The notes beneath the pieces were generated by a model. The model was not told the origin of the DNA and did no database searches. It saw only the letters and a list, made by a program, of their open reading frames with translations. Source: an uncultured Lachnospiraceae bacterium (GTDB lineage Bacteria; Bacillota; Clostridia; Lachnospirales; Lachnospiraceae). From it: 64,000 nucleotides of DNA. Made by a program: the position numbers and the translations under genes. Positions within the stretch are counted from its first letter, which is position 1. Each line of letters opens with the position of its first letter. The stretch lies in contig CAJUKA010000004.1 in NCBI GenBank assembly GCA_910586585.1, forward strand, positions 62,001 through 126,000. Direction: 5' to 3'. Positions 25,586-35,795 of the stretch are shown one piece after another.

Positions 25586-27766
25586 CTACTCTACTCCACG
25601 TTTATAATGTCCGTTTGTAAATTCCCGAATAGGAAATTCACCTGCTGTTTCTGGATTCCTGACAGCATTCAGGTAATATTCGATAACTGTCCTTGTCTGC
25701 TCTGCATCTTCAATAGAAAAATCCAGTCTCAAAATACTATAGTTTTTTTTCATAATATTTTCAAGCTGTCCATGCAGCGACAAAGGAACTGTATTGTAAA
25801 GGATATTGTAACAGTGTATACAATTCTGGGAAATTGAAAATACATTGTTGTATCGGTCGGTCAAATGATATCTATTCTTTCCGGAAGAATCATTTTTTAT
25901 ACATGTTTCCAAAGTATTTCTGATACAATTCGCGGAATACATAAGCGGTATATATCCATATATCACAAAACTAGGGCTGTAATCTGCGGTACTGAGCATA
26001 TTGAGCTCTTTTTTATTTAATTCCAAAGGAAGTGTTATTTGTTCAAACTGTGTGGAATAAAATTCGAGCGACATATTGTTCCACGCATATACTGTATAAT
26101 CTGATTGGATCGGGCCCATATAACCAATTTCAAAAAGCCATTCAAGCTCCTCAAAATTTCTGACCATCACGCCTGCAAAAGAACCACTTTTCAAAAGTTT
26201 TTCGTAATCTGCAAGATACTGATAAGATCTTTTTCGGAAAATATGAGGCAGAACAAGAATGTATTCTTTTTGAGAAAATTGTTCCTGTTGGCATAACGTT
26301 TTATTGCACAAAAAAATATCAGAATCTATATATATCCGATTGATATCAGAGTAACTGTTTGCTGTCAAGAGCTGTTCCGGTGTTGTAACCAGTACGCTCA
26401 AACAATTTTTGCTGCTTCTGCCCGAAATAATATTTTTATGCTCCAAATTATCACAGCATTCAAAATCATTGGTACGAGGCGCCTTTATCTGCGCAATTCG
26501 TTCTGATTCTAGGGCAATACAAGCCTTGCGACGCAGTTCATTTAAGGATTTAACAGGCATGAAAGAATGATTATCTGTGTCAATCATCAAATCTGTAAGT
26601 GCAAAACAAGTATCTCCAAGTTTACAAAGCTGCTTTTTGATCTCATTTTCGTCAAGTGGTCTGTTGACCGCGGTACTCACTGTATCACCATACACTGTAA
26701 CAGACGCATTTTCACAGGATAATGTCAGTACTGCCTGTTCGCCGTCATAAATTCGCACGTAACCGTTTATTGGCAAAGTAATATTTTTGGAAATATAGCT
26801 TTGTTGAATCTCTTTGAGCACCGACTCTGAATTTCCCGAATACCCAGGTTCTTTCAATGTTACCATAGATTTATCATTGTGCTTGTGATAATATCCGCTG
26901 CAAATGTCAGAACGAATATACAATTCTTTAAGAAGCTGTTCATCTTCAGCAAAAACACGATAGGGCATGTCCGGATTCTTCAGATACATATCAATATACT
27001 TTTTGTATGTTGCTGTGACACCCGCTACATACTCAGGACTTTTCATTCGGCCTTCTATCTTAAAGGAATCAATACCAGCTCGGATAAGCTCCGGCAGCAT
27101 AGACAATGTATACATATCCTTTAAGCTAAATGGATAAAGCGTTTTGTCTTTTTCATCTGTATAAGGCAGTCTGCATGGACCGGCGCAGCGTCCGCGGTTG
27201 CCGCTTCTTCTGCCTAATATCGAACTAAAAAGACATTGCCCAGAATAAGCATAACACATAGCGCCATGAATAAAGCATTCCATTTCAAGCCCTGTTTTAT
27301 CTTTGATATCCACGATCTCATCAAGTGATAATTCCCTTGCAGGAACAACACGGCATACTCCAAGCCGTTTCAAATAAGAAGCTCCATAGATTCCGGTTGT
27401 TGTCATCTGTGTGCTGGCATGAAGCGCAAGATTTGGGAAATTTTCCCGCAGACATTTTAGTACGCCGACATCTTGTACAATTACACCGTCCAATCCCGCC
27501 TCGTATAATGGTGCAAGATATGGAATAAGTTCCTCAAATTCAAATTCTTTAACCAGCGTATTGACCGTTAAATATATTTTTCGTTCAAAAAGATGGGCAA
27601 TGCGCAATGCTTCTATTATTTCTTCTTTTGAAAAATTTCCGGCATATGCTCTGGCGCCAAATTTTTCACCGCCGAGATATATTGCATCTGCTCCTGCATT
27701 TATGGCGGCTCTAAAACATGCAAAATTGCCTGCTGGTGCCAATAATTCTATTTTTTGACTATTCAT
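25586..27766 (-). CDS. U32 family protein (RlhA/TrhP-type, with DUF3656-like C-terminus)
   Basis: A 726-residue member of the peptidase U32 family. Several members are RNA hydroxylation enzymes (RlhA on 23S rRNA, TrhP on tRNA) rather than proteases. The N-terminal barrel has ELLAPAGNFACFRAAINAGADAIYLGG-type residues and the U32 signature ECFIHGAMCYAYSGQC, followed by RGRCAGPCRLPY, whose cysteines may bind an iron-sulphur cluster. The long form suggests a C-terminal DUF3656-like extension. It lies 5 bp after zapA. The target RNA is not determinable. Confidence 0.88.
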   Translation of the reverse strand: MNSQKIELLAPAGNFACFRAAINAGADAIYLGGEKFGARAYAGNFSKEEIIEALRIAHLFERKIYLTVNTLVKEFEFEELIPYLAPLYEAGLDGVIVQDVGVLKCLRENFPNLALHASTQMTTTGIYGASYLKRLGVCRVVPARELSLDEIVDIKDKTGLEMECFIHGAMCYAYSGQCLFSSILGRRSGNRGRCAGPCRLPYTDEKDKTLYPFSLKDMYTLSMLPELIRAGIDSFKIEGRMKSPEYVAGVTATYKKYIDMYLKNPDMPYRVFAEDEQLLKELYIRSDICSGYYHKHNDKSMVTLKEPGYSGNSESVLKEIQQSYISKNITLPINGYVRIYDGEQAVLTLSCENASVTVYGDTVSTAVNRPLDENEIKKQLCKLGDTCFALTDLMIDTDNHSFMPVKSLNELRRKACIALESERIAQIKAPRTNDFECCDNLEHKNIISGRSSKNCLSVLVTTPEQLLTANSYSDINRIYIDSDIFLCNKTLCQQEQFSQKEYILVLPHIFRKRSYQYLADYEKLLKSGSFAGVMVRNFEELEWLFEIGYMGPIQSDYTVYAWNNMSLEFYSTQFEQITLPLELNKKELNMLSTADYSPSFVIYGYIPLMYSANCIRNTLETCIKNDSSGKNRYHLTDRYNNVFSISQNCIHCYNILYNTVPLSLHGQLENIMKKNYSILRLDFSIEDAEQTRTVIEYYLNAVRNPETAGEFPIREFTNGHYKRGVE

Positions 27767-27771
27767 GCTAT

Positions 27772-28188
27772 TTATCGATTCACCTTTTGATATTCTTTTA
27801 GTTCTGTTTCAAGACGGATAATTTGTTTTGAATTTTCATTCAGTTCTTCATTCGCCTCTTTCAGAGATTTTGATGTATTATCAAGCTTAATCTGTGTTGC
27901 TATCAGCTCATGTTTCAAATCATACAATTCATTTTCTTTTGCCTTTAAATCCTGCTCAAGAAGTTCTATCTGATTTTTTGCCTTGAAATAATCATCTGCA
28001 ATATTAAGCTGAATCAGCATATTTTGTTTATCCAAAGACTGTCTCCGAAAATTGTCCATTTTGGCATATTCATTTACTTTATTATTGATATATGCTGCAA
28101 CTTTTTGCAGATATTCAACGCTTTCATTTCCACTGACGGTCAGAACTTTCCCTGCAATAATAACTTCTGTATCTGTTTTGGCGGACAT
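27772..28188 (-). CDS. zapA: Cell division protein ZapA
   Basis: A 138-residue ZapA protein that bundles FtsZ filaments at midcell. The N-terminal domain (TEVIIAGKVLTVSGNESVEYLQKVA, here in part) and NNKVNEY are typical. The second half is one long coiled coil of Glu, Lys, Asn and Leu, longer than the Bacillus protein (about 85 residues) but usual in Clostridia. AAGGAGG precedes the ATG. It leads the zapA-U32-SEDS/PBP run, joining division and wall synthesis genes. Confidence 0.92.
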   Translation of the reverse strand: MSAKTDTEVIIAGKVLTVSGNESVEYLQKVAAYINNKVNEYAKMDNFRRQSLDKQNMLIQLNIADDYFKAKNQIELLEQDLKAKENELYDLKHELIATQIKLDNTSKSLKEANEELNENSKQIIRLETELKEYQKVNR

Positions 28189-28355
28189 AATGTTCCTCCT
28201 TTTTTATAGGATTGTACTCTCTCAGAATCTCCCTTGCATCTGCGTTTGCGGTTGATTTTGTATCGGGTACAATAAGACTCCGATAATAACATTAGGTGCA
28301 CTACTTCTATCGGCAAACTGTCAATATAAATGTCAATAAAAGTCGAATGTGTACA

Positions 28356-28381
28356 ATAATGAAATGGTTACATTCCATTAT
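28356..28381 (-). terminator. Candidate terminator hairpin after ruvB
   Basis: Eleven-bp inverted repeat ATAATGAAATG/CATTCCATTAT with one wobble pair and a 4-base loop, 9 bp past the ruvB stop. The U-tract is poor. The remaining 170 bp before zapA hold another short palindrome (CCGATA ... TATCGG, 28276-28309) and TTGACA-like hexamers but no convincing promoter. Confidence 0.4.
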
Positions 28382-28389
28382 ATATCAGA

Positions 28390-29388
28390 TTACTGAGGCT
28401 TTTCAAGTCCAAAATGACGATATGTAAGCTCTGTTACGACTCTTCCGCGGGGAGTTCGTATCATCAATCCGTTTTTTATCAGGTATGGTTCATAGACATC
28501 TTCCACTGTTCCGCTGTCTTCACCAATAGTTGCTGACAAGGTTTCAATTCCTACAGGACCGCCGTTAAATTTCTCAATCATTGTCATAAGAATCAGCCTG
28601 TCTGTTTGATCGAGTCCTAGTTTGTCAACATCAAGCATATCAAGCGCTGTATTGGCAGCCTCCAAAGTAATCCTTCCGTCAAATTTTACCTGTGCAAAAT
28701 CACGGACTCTTTTGAGCATACGATTCGCAATTCTTGGTGTACCGCGGCTTCTCTTTGCCAATTCTAAAGCTCCCTGTTCATCAATCTGAACATTTAATAT
28801 TCGGGAAGAATGCTGAATGATAAGTTTTAGCTCTTCTACAGAGTAAAATTCCAGATGTTGAATCACGCCAAATCGATCCCGCAAAGGAGCCGACAACAAA
28901 CCTGCCCTGGTAGTAGCTCCAATCAATGTAAATCTGGGCAAATCAAGCCTTACGGAACGCGCATCTGTTCCTTTTCCAATCATGATATCAATTGAAAAGT
29001 CTTCCATAGCTGGATAGAGAACTTCTTCTACCTGTCTGTTTAATCGATGAATTTCATCAATAAACAAAATATCCCCTTCTTGAAGCGCATTCAAAACAGA
29101 AGCCATTTCTCCTGGCCGTTCAATTGCTGGTCCGCTTGTCACTTTTATATTGACATTCATTTCATTTGCTATAATTCCGGAAAGGGTTGTTTTTCCAAGA
29201 CCTGGAGGCCCATAGAAAAGAACATGATCCAATGAATCATTCCTCTGCCTTGCCGCTTCAATGTATATATTTAAGATTTCTTTTACCTTTGTCTGTCCAA
29301 TATAATCTTTTAGAAATTGTGGGCGCAAACTTCCTTCAAGTTTGACATCTTCTTCTAAAAAACTGGTTTCAATCACCCTGGCTGCCAT
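28390..29388 (-). CDS. ruvB: Holliday junction branch migration ATPase RuvB
   Basis: A 332-residue AAA+ motor that drives branch migration of Holliday junctions with RuvA. It begins with the RuvB N-terminal segment [12 protein letters not shown]. Walker A is GPPGLGKTT, Walker B is [10 protein letters not shown], and sensor 1 is LIGATTRAG. The arginine finger region APLRDRFG follows, and the C-terminal winged helix ends TPRGRVVT. It lies 277 bp downstream of ruvA; that gap is filled by hairpin modules whose last copy abuts the AAGAGG ribosome binding site. Confidence 0.97.
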   Translation of the reverse strand: MAARVIETSFLEEDVKLEGSLRPQFLKDYIGQTKVKEILNIYIEAARQRNDSLDHVLFYGPPGLGKTTLSGIIANEMNVNIKVTSGPAIERPGEMASVLNALQEGDILFIDEIHRLNRQVEEVLYPAMEDFSIDIMIGKGTDARSVRLDLPRFTLIGATTRAGLLSAPLRDRFGVIQHLEFYSVEELKLIIQHSSRILNVQIDEQGALELAKRSRGTPRIANRMLKRVRDFAQVKFDGRITLEAANTALDMLDVDKLGLDQTDRLILMTMIEKFNGGPVGIETLSATIGEDSGTVEDVYEPYLIKNGLMIRTPRGRVVTELTYRHFGLEKPQ

Positions 29389-29407
29389 ATTTTATACCTC
29401 TTATTTT

Positions 29408-29658
29408 AAGTTCCGCAATAAGCTTTATCGCTCTGTATGCCAGAACAATTCTTTTCCATAATACCATGTCAAGAATTGTTCTGCACGATAAAGTTTATTG
29501 CTGTTTTTAAGTTCCGCAATAATTTTCTGGTGCTCTGTATGCCAGAGCAATTCCTTTTTTCATTTTCAGGAATTGCTCTGCGCACCAGAAAATCATTGCT
29601 GTTTTGAGTTCCGTAGTATCCTTCCCTTGGTTCTATCTATTGGAAGGGGAAAGGATAC
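29408..29658 (-). repeat. Array of hairpin modules between ruvA and ruvB
   Basis: Module B1 is 29408-29508 and B2 is 29509-29605. A shorter hairpin (29606-29658, GTATCCTTCCC paired to GGGGAAAGGATAC) follows next to the ruvA stop. B1 and B2 share AAGTTCCGC, CTCTGTATGCC, GCA/GCG and GCTGTTTT, but both stems differ and remain self-complementary. B1 pairs 29417-29430 with 29486-29499 and 29442-29453 with 29471-29482. B2 has equivalent stems with other sequences. The flanks match the tandem repeats in the asp23 leader. Confidence 0.85.
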
Positions 29659-29665
29659 AAATTTT

Positions 29666-30271
29666 TTACCGCATAATAACCCGTAGTGCTTGTTTTAAGA
29701 TGCTTCCTGAATCCATGTCATCTGTAATTTTTATCTGGTTCACTGCCTTTAATGCTTCCGCGGGCAAATATCCTAACGAAATTAACGCTTCTGTCGCCTC
29801 GTTTTTCGCAGCGGTATTTGATAACGTTCCACCCGCAGCGGAAGTTCCAGCAGAAGAGGCTTCAAAACCTAACCGCACTTTGTCCCTCAATTCCAGGATA
29901 ATGCGTTCGGCTGATTTGTTTCCAATTCCAGGAGCTTTAGAAATTGATTTAGAATCTCCTGAAACAATCGCACATCTAAGGTCATCTGTACTCATCACAG
30001 ACAAAATACTTAAGGCGCCTTTGGGACCAATACCATTGACCGCAATCAATTTTTTGTAGATTTCTAAATCATCCCTCGAAAGAAACCCAAAAAGGTGAAA
30101 TGCATCCTCACGGACACTTGTGTAGGTATATATTTTTACAGTGGCGCCAACTCCTGGCAAGCGCTGGGCTACGCTAAGCGGGATTCGGATATTGTAGCCA
30201 ATATGATTGCATTCCAGTACAAGGTTATCCTCAGTAATGTCTACGATTTCTCCTTTGATATATGCATACAT
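29666..30271 (-). CDS. ruvA: Holliday junction DNA-binding protein RuvA
   Basis: A 201-residue protein that clamps the Holliday junction and loads RuvB. The N-terminal OB domain begins MYAYIKGEIVDI. It also has HLFGFLSRDD, then the helix-hairpin-helix segment AVNGIGPKGALSILS and a second one, APGIGNKSAERIILELRDK. The C-terminal domain (about residues 150-201) is the RuvB-contacting part. The start at 30271 has GGAGGTG six bases upstream. It precedes ruvB with an unusually structured intergenic region. Confidence 0.96.
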   Translation of the reverse strand: MYAYIKGEIVDITEDNLVLECNHIGYNIRIPLSVAQRLPGVGATVKIYTYTSVREDAFHLFGFLSRDDLEIYKKLIAVNGIGPKGALSILSVMSTDDLRCAIVSGDSKSISKAPGIGNKSAERIILELRDKVRLGFEASSAGTSAAGGTLSNTAAKNEATEALISLGYLPAEALKAVNQIKITDDMDSGSILKQALRVIMR

Positions 30272-30310
30272 CTGATACACCTCCAATATTTATATTGCAT
30301 GTTTTTATCC

Positions 30311-30319
30311 ATTATATCA
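30311..30319 (-). promoter_or_regulatory. Candidate extended -10 promoter of ruvA
   Basis: TGATATAAT on the minus strand is an extended -10 (TGnTATAAT), 39 bp before the ruvA start. No clear -35 hexamer is present, which extended -10 promoters can tolerate. Confidence 0.45.
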
Positions 30320-30320
30320 A

Positions 30321-30364
30321 AAAAGGAAGAAAAAGAAAACATATGTTTCTAATTTCTTCCTTTT
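30321..30364 (-). terminator. Terminator of the ilv operon
   Basis: AAAAGGAAGAAA (30321-30332) pairs with TTTCTTCCTTTT (30353-30364) with an inner GAAA/TTTC stem. Read on the minus strand it ends in a T-run, 22 bp after the ilvC stop. Confidence 0.75.
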
Positions 30365-30385
30365 CAATTTTTCAAACAATCAAAA

Positions 30386-31965
<1,580 letters not shown>

Positions 31966-32072
31966 AAATAAGATACACTCCAATTCTTTATGTGCTGCAA
32001 TCCACATCGCAGCATTTTGACAAAATAATGTCTAATTAGCAACCATTTCGTTTTATTTTAGCAACTCTTATA

Positions 32073-32555
32073 TTAATTGTCAACACATTTAGGCAAAGCG
32101 AGTGTGCCTGTTCGTGCCACTTCTACGATACTAATAGACTTGAGCATATCAAGCATTACCTTGATGCGTTCCGGCATATCGCAAATTTGAATAATCATAT
32201 TGTTATTCGACATATCCACAATATCTGCCTTCATAATTTCACATATTTCCATAATATCGCGGCGGGTGCCTCTGTTATATTTTACTTTAATCAGCATCAA
32301 CTCACGGCTTATGCTGTCTTTTTCATCAAATGTTTTTACTTTGATGACATCTAGCTTTTTATTGAGCTGTTTTTCTATCTGCTCAATCGTGCGTTCGTTG
32401 CCTGAACTTACAATTGTCATGCAGGAAACCTGTTGATCGTCGGTTTCCCCTACTGCAAGACTATCAATATTAAAACATCTTCTTGAAAACAGACCTGAAA
32501 CTTTGCAAAGTACACCAGCCCTGTTTTCTACTAATACAGAATAAATTTTTTTCAT
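32073..32555 (-). CDS. ilvN: Acetolactate synthase small subunit (first copy)
   Basis: A 160-residue ACT-domain protein homologous to the neighbouring small subunit (YSVLVENRAGVLCKVSGLFSRR, then FNIDSLAVGETDD). The C-terminal half keeps SRELMLIKVKYN and VEVARTGTLALPK. It differs from the second copy across the ACT loop, which may change effector binding. AAGGAGGT lies 10 bases before the ATG at 32555; a TTG three codons earlier is too close to that site. It starts 17 bp downstream of ilvB. Confidence 0.92.
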   Translation of the reverse strand: MKKIYSVLVENRAGVLCKVSGLFSRRCFNIDSLAVGETDDQQVSCMTIVSSGNERTIEQIEKQLNKKLDVIKVKTFDEKDSISRELMLIKVKYNRGTRRDIMEICEIMKADIVDMSNNNMIIQICDMPERIKVMLDMLKSISIVEVARTGTLALPKCVDN

Positions 32556-32571
32556 ATCAAACAAAACCTCC

Positions 32572-34200
32572 TTACTTTACTAAATCCATTGGGTCAATGA
32601 TACATTCCATAAGCATCGTATTGTCTTCGGCCAAAAATTCTTTTATTTTTTCCTGGGCATGCGACATGTTTTCTACTCTGATAAATGGAATGTCATATGC
32701 TGCTGCAAGCTTTTCAAGATTGGGCGTTCCATCCTTGATATCCACAACAGAATACTTGTCCTTATAATTATAATGCTGGAACTCGCGAACCATGCCAAGA
32801 AAGTTATTTTTCAAAACAATAATTTTGACAGGGATATCATGCTGCATAATGGTTGCCAATTCCATCATTGACATCTGGAAAGAACCGTCGCCGCATACGG
32901 CGATAACCTGTTTATTTTTATCACCACGTTTGGCACCCATGGCAGCAGGAATAGAGTATCCCATGGTACCCATACCGCCTGTTGTCAGGAAACGTCCGTT
33001 TTTAACAATGTGATAATTGCAGCTCCAAATCTGGTTTTGTCCAACATCTGCCACATAAACTGCATCTTCTTTCAGTTCATGAGAAAGCATCGTGATAAAT
33101 GCTGCTGGATCAACAAATTCTGGATTGGGACGCCTTTTTTGAATCATCGTATTGCGATATTCTTCTAGTGTGCGAATCCACTCTTCATGCTCGCATTTAA
33201 ACTCTTCTTTGGAAAAATCCTCAAAGATATGTTTGGCATCTCCTACAAGCGGGATTGTTGGTCCTACATTTTTGCCAATCTCAGCCGGGTCAACATCAAT
33301 ATGTACCAAAATCTTGTTGGTTGTAATCAAATCCGGCTGGCTAACAGCTCTGTCAGCCACGCGCGCTCCTACCATAATCAATAAATCAGATTCATTCATA
33401 GCGCGGTTTGCGTAGGCTTTGCCATTGTTTCCTACCATGCCAAAATACATTGGGTCCTCTGTTGGCATAACACCAATTCCCATCATCGTAGATACAACAG
33501 GAATCTTGTATTTGTGAGCAAACGCACGAAGCTCGGAAACAGCATTGCTCAAATGCACACCGCCCCCCGCACAGATAATTGGCCTTTTTGATTTTCCAAG
33601 CTCTTTAATTACTTTTTGTATCTGTACAATATGTCCTTTTATAGTTGGTTTATATGCACGAATATTTACTTCCTCTGGATATTTAAAATTTTTGATGGTA
33701 GCATTTTGTATATCAATCGGAACATCAATCAGTACAGGGCCGCGTCTGCCGGAATTTGCAATATAAAAGGCTTCTTTAAATACGCGCGGAATATCTTCTA
33801 CATTTTTGACAATATAGCTGTATTTGACAAAAGATTCCACTGCACCAGTAATATCAGCCTCCTGAAAAACATCACTTCCCATCAGTTCACTTATTACTTG
33901 TCCTGTAATACATACCATAGGAATGCTGTCAGCAAAGGCCGTTGCAATACCTGTTATAAGATTTGTTGCGCCAGGACCACTTGTAACTGCACAAACTCCT
34001 ACCTTACCAGTGACGCGGGCTTCTCCGCTTGCTGCATGTGCAGCATTTTGTTCTGTCCTAACTAAAACTGTCTTAATTTCTGAGTCAAGAATACTATTAT
34101 AAAACGGACAAATCGCTACTCCTGGGTATCCATATACCGTAGTCACGCCCTCTTTCTCAAGACATTTTATCATTGCGTCAGCGCCGATCATAATGTTCAC
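32572..34200 (-). CDS. ilvB: Acetolactate synthase large subunit
   Basis: A 542-residue thiamine diphosphate enzyme making acetolactate or acetohydroxybutyrate from pyruvate. N-terminal TPP domain: VYGYPGVAICPFYN and the catalytic Glu in VRTEQNAAHAA. Centre: GRRGPVLIDVPIDIQ. C-terminal TPP-binding motif: VCGDGSFQMSMMELATIMQ then LKNNFLGMVREFQ. The GTG at 34200 has AAAGGA five bases upstream and is preferred; an ATG at 34191 is the alternative. The longer upstream frame runs through the promoter. First gene of the operon. Confidence 0.95.
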   Translation of the reverse strand: MNIMIGADAMIKCLEKEGVTTVYGYPGVAICPFYNSILDSEIKTVLVRTEQNAAHAASGEARVTGKVGVCAVTSGPGATNLITGIATAFADSIPMVCITGQVISELMGSDVFQEADITGAVESFVKYSYIVKNVEDIPRVFKEAFYIANSGRRGPVLIDVPIDIQNATIKNFKYPEEVNIRAYKPTIKGHIVQIQKVIKELGKSKRPIICAGGGVHLSNAVSELRAFAHKYKIPVVSTMMGIGVMPTEDPMYFGMVGNNGKAYANRAMNESDLLIMVGARVADRAVSQPDLITTNKILVHIDVDPAEIGKNVGPTIPLVGDAKHIFEDFSKEEFKCEHEEWIRTLEEYRNTMIQKRRPNPEFVDPAAFITMLSHELKEDAVYVADVGQNQIWSCNYHIVKNGRFLTTGGMGTMGYSIPAAMGAKRGDKNKQVIAVCGDGSFQMSMMELATIMQHDIPVKIIVLKNNFLGMVREFQHYNYKDKYSVVDIKDGTPNLEKLAAAYDIPFIRVENMSHAQEKIKEFLAEDNTMLMECIIDPMDLVK

Positions 34201-34254
34201 ACTTATCCTTTCAAATCTATTTGTTCTACATAAAATTCCTGCAAAACATATATA

Positions 34255-34283
34255 ATTATACATAATCTTGCAGATTAAGTAAA
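34255..34283 (-). promoter_or_regulatory. Sigma-A promoter of the ilvB-ilvN-ilvN-ilvC operon
   Basis: On the minus strand TTTACT (34278-34283) and a perfect TATAAT (34255-34260) are spaced exactly 17 bp. The leader to ilvB is about 50 nt, too short for a T-box, and no T-box sequence is seen. Confidence 0.75.
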
Positions 34284-34441
34284 CCTTTATTTGAAAAAAA
34301 TTCAGCGTATCCATTTTGTTTTTGCCATTAATGATTGATTTTAAGAACATATTATGGTAGAGTATATTTGCTTAAGAAATGTGATAAGCAACACTTTATT
34401 CATACAATTTTTATTGTTAGTTGTGAGGAACAGACAAGATT

Positions 34442-35020
34442 ATGTTAAAAAAAACGTATAAATTACTGCTTATAGCGCTGCTTGGAACGTTTTGTTTTTC
34501 AGGCTGTGGAAAAACGAGTGAAGAAGAACAGGAGCTGGCTGCTTTTTCGGCCAATATAGCAGATTTTACAAATTACATAAAAGAAGCAGATCAAAAAATA
34601 AATGGAATTGATGTCACCCAAAAAGAGGCTCCTGCTGAACTTTTACAAATTCTTGATGAAATGGATGCAGAGTTTGCTAAATTTGCAGAGATTGACATGC
34701 CTGTTCAATACAAAGGTGTGGAAAGACTTGCTGATGAAGCAAGCGAAAATATGTCACTTGCTGTATCCTACTATCATTCTGCATATGAAGCAGAGAGTTT
34801 CGGTAAAGATGACGCAGAGATTGCGTATCAGCATTATACACGGGTAATGGATCGTATCAAATATATCGGTTATGTAGTTTCAGGAGACGATATTCCTGCT
34901 GATGAACATGTCACAATCTACGAGGAGACAAATGACAGCAATATTCTTGAAAAATGGCTGGGTGGTGATGAAGATGAAAGCGCAACAGCTTCTGAAACGA
35001 CTCCAGAAGCTGTTGAGTAA
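34442..35020 (+). CDS. Putative lipoprotein of unknown function
   Basis: A 192-residue protein with a lipoprotein signal peptide: KK near the start, a hydrophobic core (LLLIALLGTFCF) and the lipobox FSGC, so Cys22 would be lipid-modified and the protein anchored outside the membrane. The mature part is mostly helical and acidic, and the last 20 residues are Ser/Thr/Glu-rich. I see no catalytic motif. GAGGAA lies about 12 bases before the ATG. It is divergent from ilvB and stands alone. Confidence 0.75.
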   Translation: MLKKTYKLLLIALLGTFCFSGCGKTSEEEQELAAFSANIADFTNYIKEADQKINGIDVTQKEAPAELLQILDEMDAEFAKFAEIDMPVQYKGVERLADEASENMSLAVSYYHSAYEAESFGKDDAEIAYQHYTRVMDRIKYIGYVVSGDDIPADEHVTIYEETNDSNILEKWLGGDEDESATASETTPEAVE

Positions 35021-35034
35021 TACATAATTAGTTT

Positions 35035-35607
35035 TTAGCCTTTAAAATCACGCACTCTTCTGTCAGAGTCTTTTTGTACCAAGAAAGAAAACAACAAAAG
35101 TGCCAAATCTGAAATTCCGTCATAAAGCATGGCTGCTCCAATTAGAACCATGGTAATTTTATATGACGTAAATGGTTTCAGTACCAGTATTAATCCAAAT
35201 ATAATCGTAATAATGGCAGCGATAAGACCAATCCACCATTTGGGACTTCCAGCTTTTTTGATATCAAATGTATACTGGATATCCATCAATCCATGAAGCA
35301 ATATGATGATGCCTGCAATAACTGGAACAATTGACAGTATGACTTTTGGATTTGCACATACCCATATGCCAAGCAGCACAAGTACAAGACCCATAAACAT
35401 ATTGAATTTGTTGTAAAATCCCAGTCTTTCACCACGCACAAATCCAATTAATTGAAACACTCCCATCACAATCAATGCACCACCGAGAATAAAGCAAAGA
35501 ATATTACCGAGAATATCCGGCCATATCACAAGAACTAATCCCAAAATAACCATAATGATTGCATTGATAATATAATTGTGCTTCATATCTTGTATGATTG
35601 ATTTCAT
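35035..35607 (-). CDS. HdeD/DUF308 family membrane protein
   Basis: A 190-residue protein with about six transmembrane segments arranged as three helical hairpins, each with Gly-rich pairs (GLVLVIWPDILGNIL, GLVLVLLGIWVCANP, GLILVLKPFTSY). This repeated pattern is typical of HdeD/DUF308 proteins, which have been linked to acid resistance in Escherichia coli; the role here is unknown. GGAGGG precedes the ATG at 35607. It converges with the lipoprotein gene, 14 bp apart. The 190 bp upstream hold a TATAAT-like element (35753-35758) but no good -35. Confidence 0.85.
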   Translation of the reverse strand: MKSIIQDMKHNYIINAIIMVILGLVLVIWPDILGNILCFILGGALIVMGVFQLIGFVRGERLGFYNKFNMFMGLVLVLLGIWVCANPKVILSIVPVIAGIIILLHGLMDIQYTFDIKKAGSPKWWIGLIAAIITIIFGLILVLKPFTSYKITMVLIGAAMLYDGISDLALLLFSFLVQKDSDRRVRDFKG

Positions 35608-35795
35608 AGCAACAACCCTCCTTTCTATCGTAATGTAACGCTTGGAATTTTCTTTTCACCTGCTCTCGCGGTTGATTTTCCACCAGCTTTACCCAATCAA
35701 ATACATCCGTTTCGTGTGGGTTATACAGTATCATAACATATATTTCCAAAAAATTATACTACAAAAAAATTTTTCTCCTTTTTCAAACGATTGCA

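Noticed and set aside
29388..29665. ruvAB hairpins as integron attC sites.
   Set aside because: No GTTRRRY/RYYYAAC core sites, no cassettes and no integrase.
34201..34441. Expected T-box leader in front of ilvB.
   Set aside because: No T-box sequence (GGGTGGNACCGCG type) on either strand, and the leader from the promoter is only about 50 nt.
35504..35749. Minus-strand frame of 81 codons upstream of and overlapping hdeD.
   Set aside because: No ribosome binding site, overlaps the hdeD start in another frame, and starts beside a TATAAT-like element.
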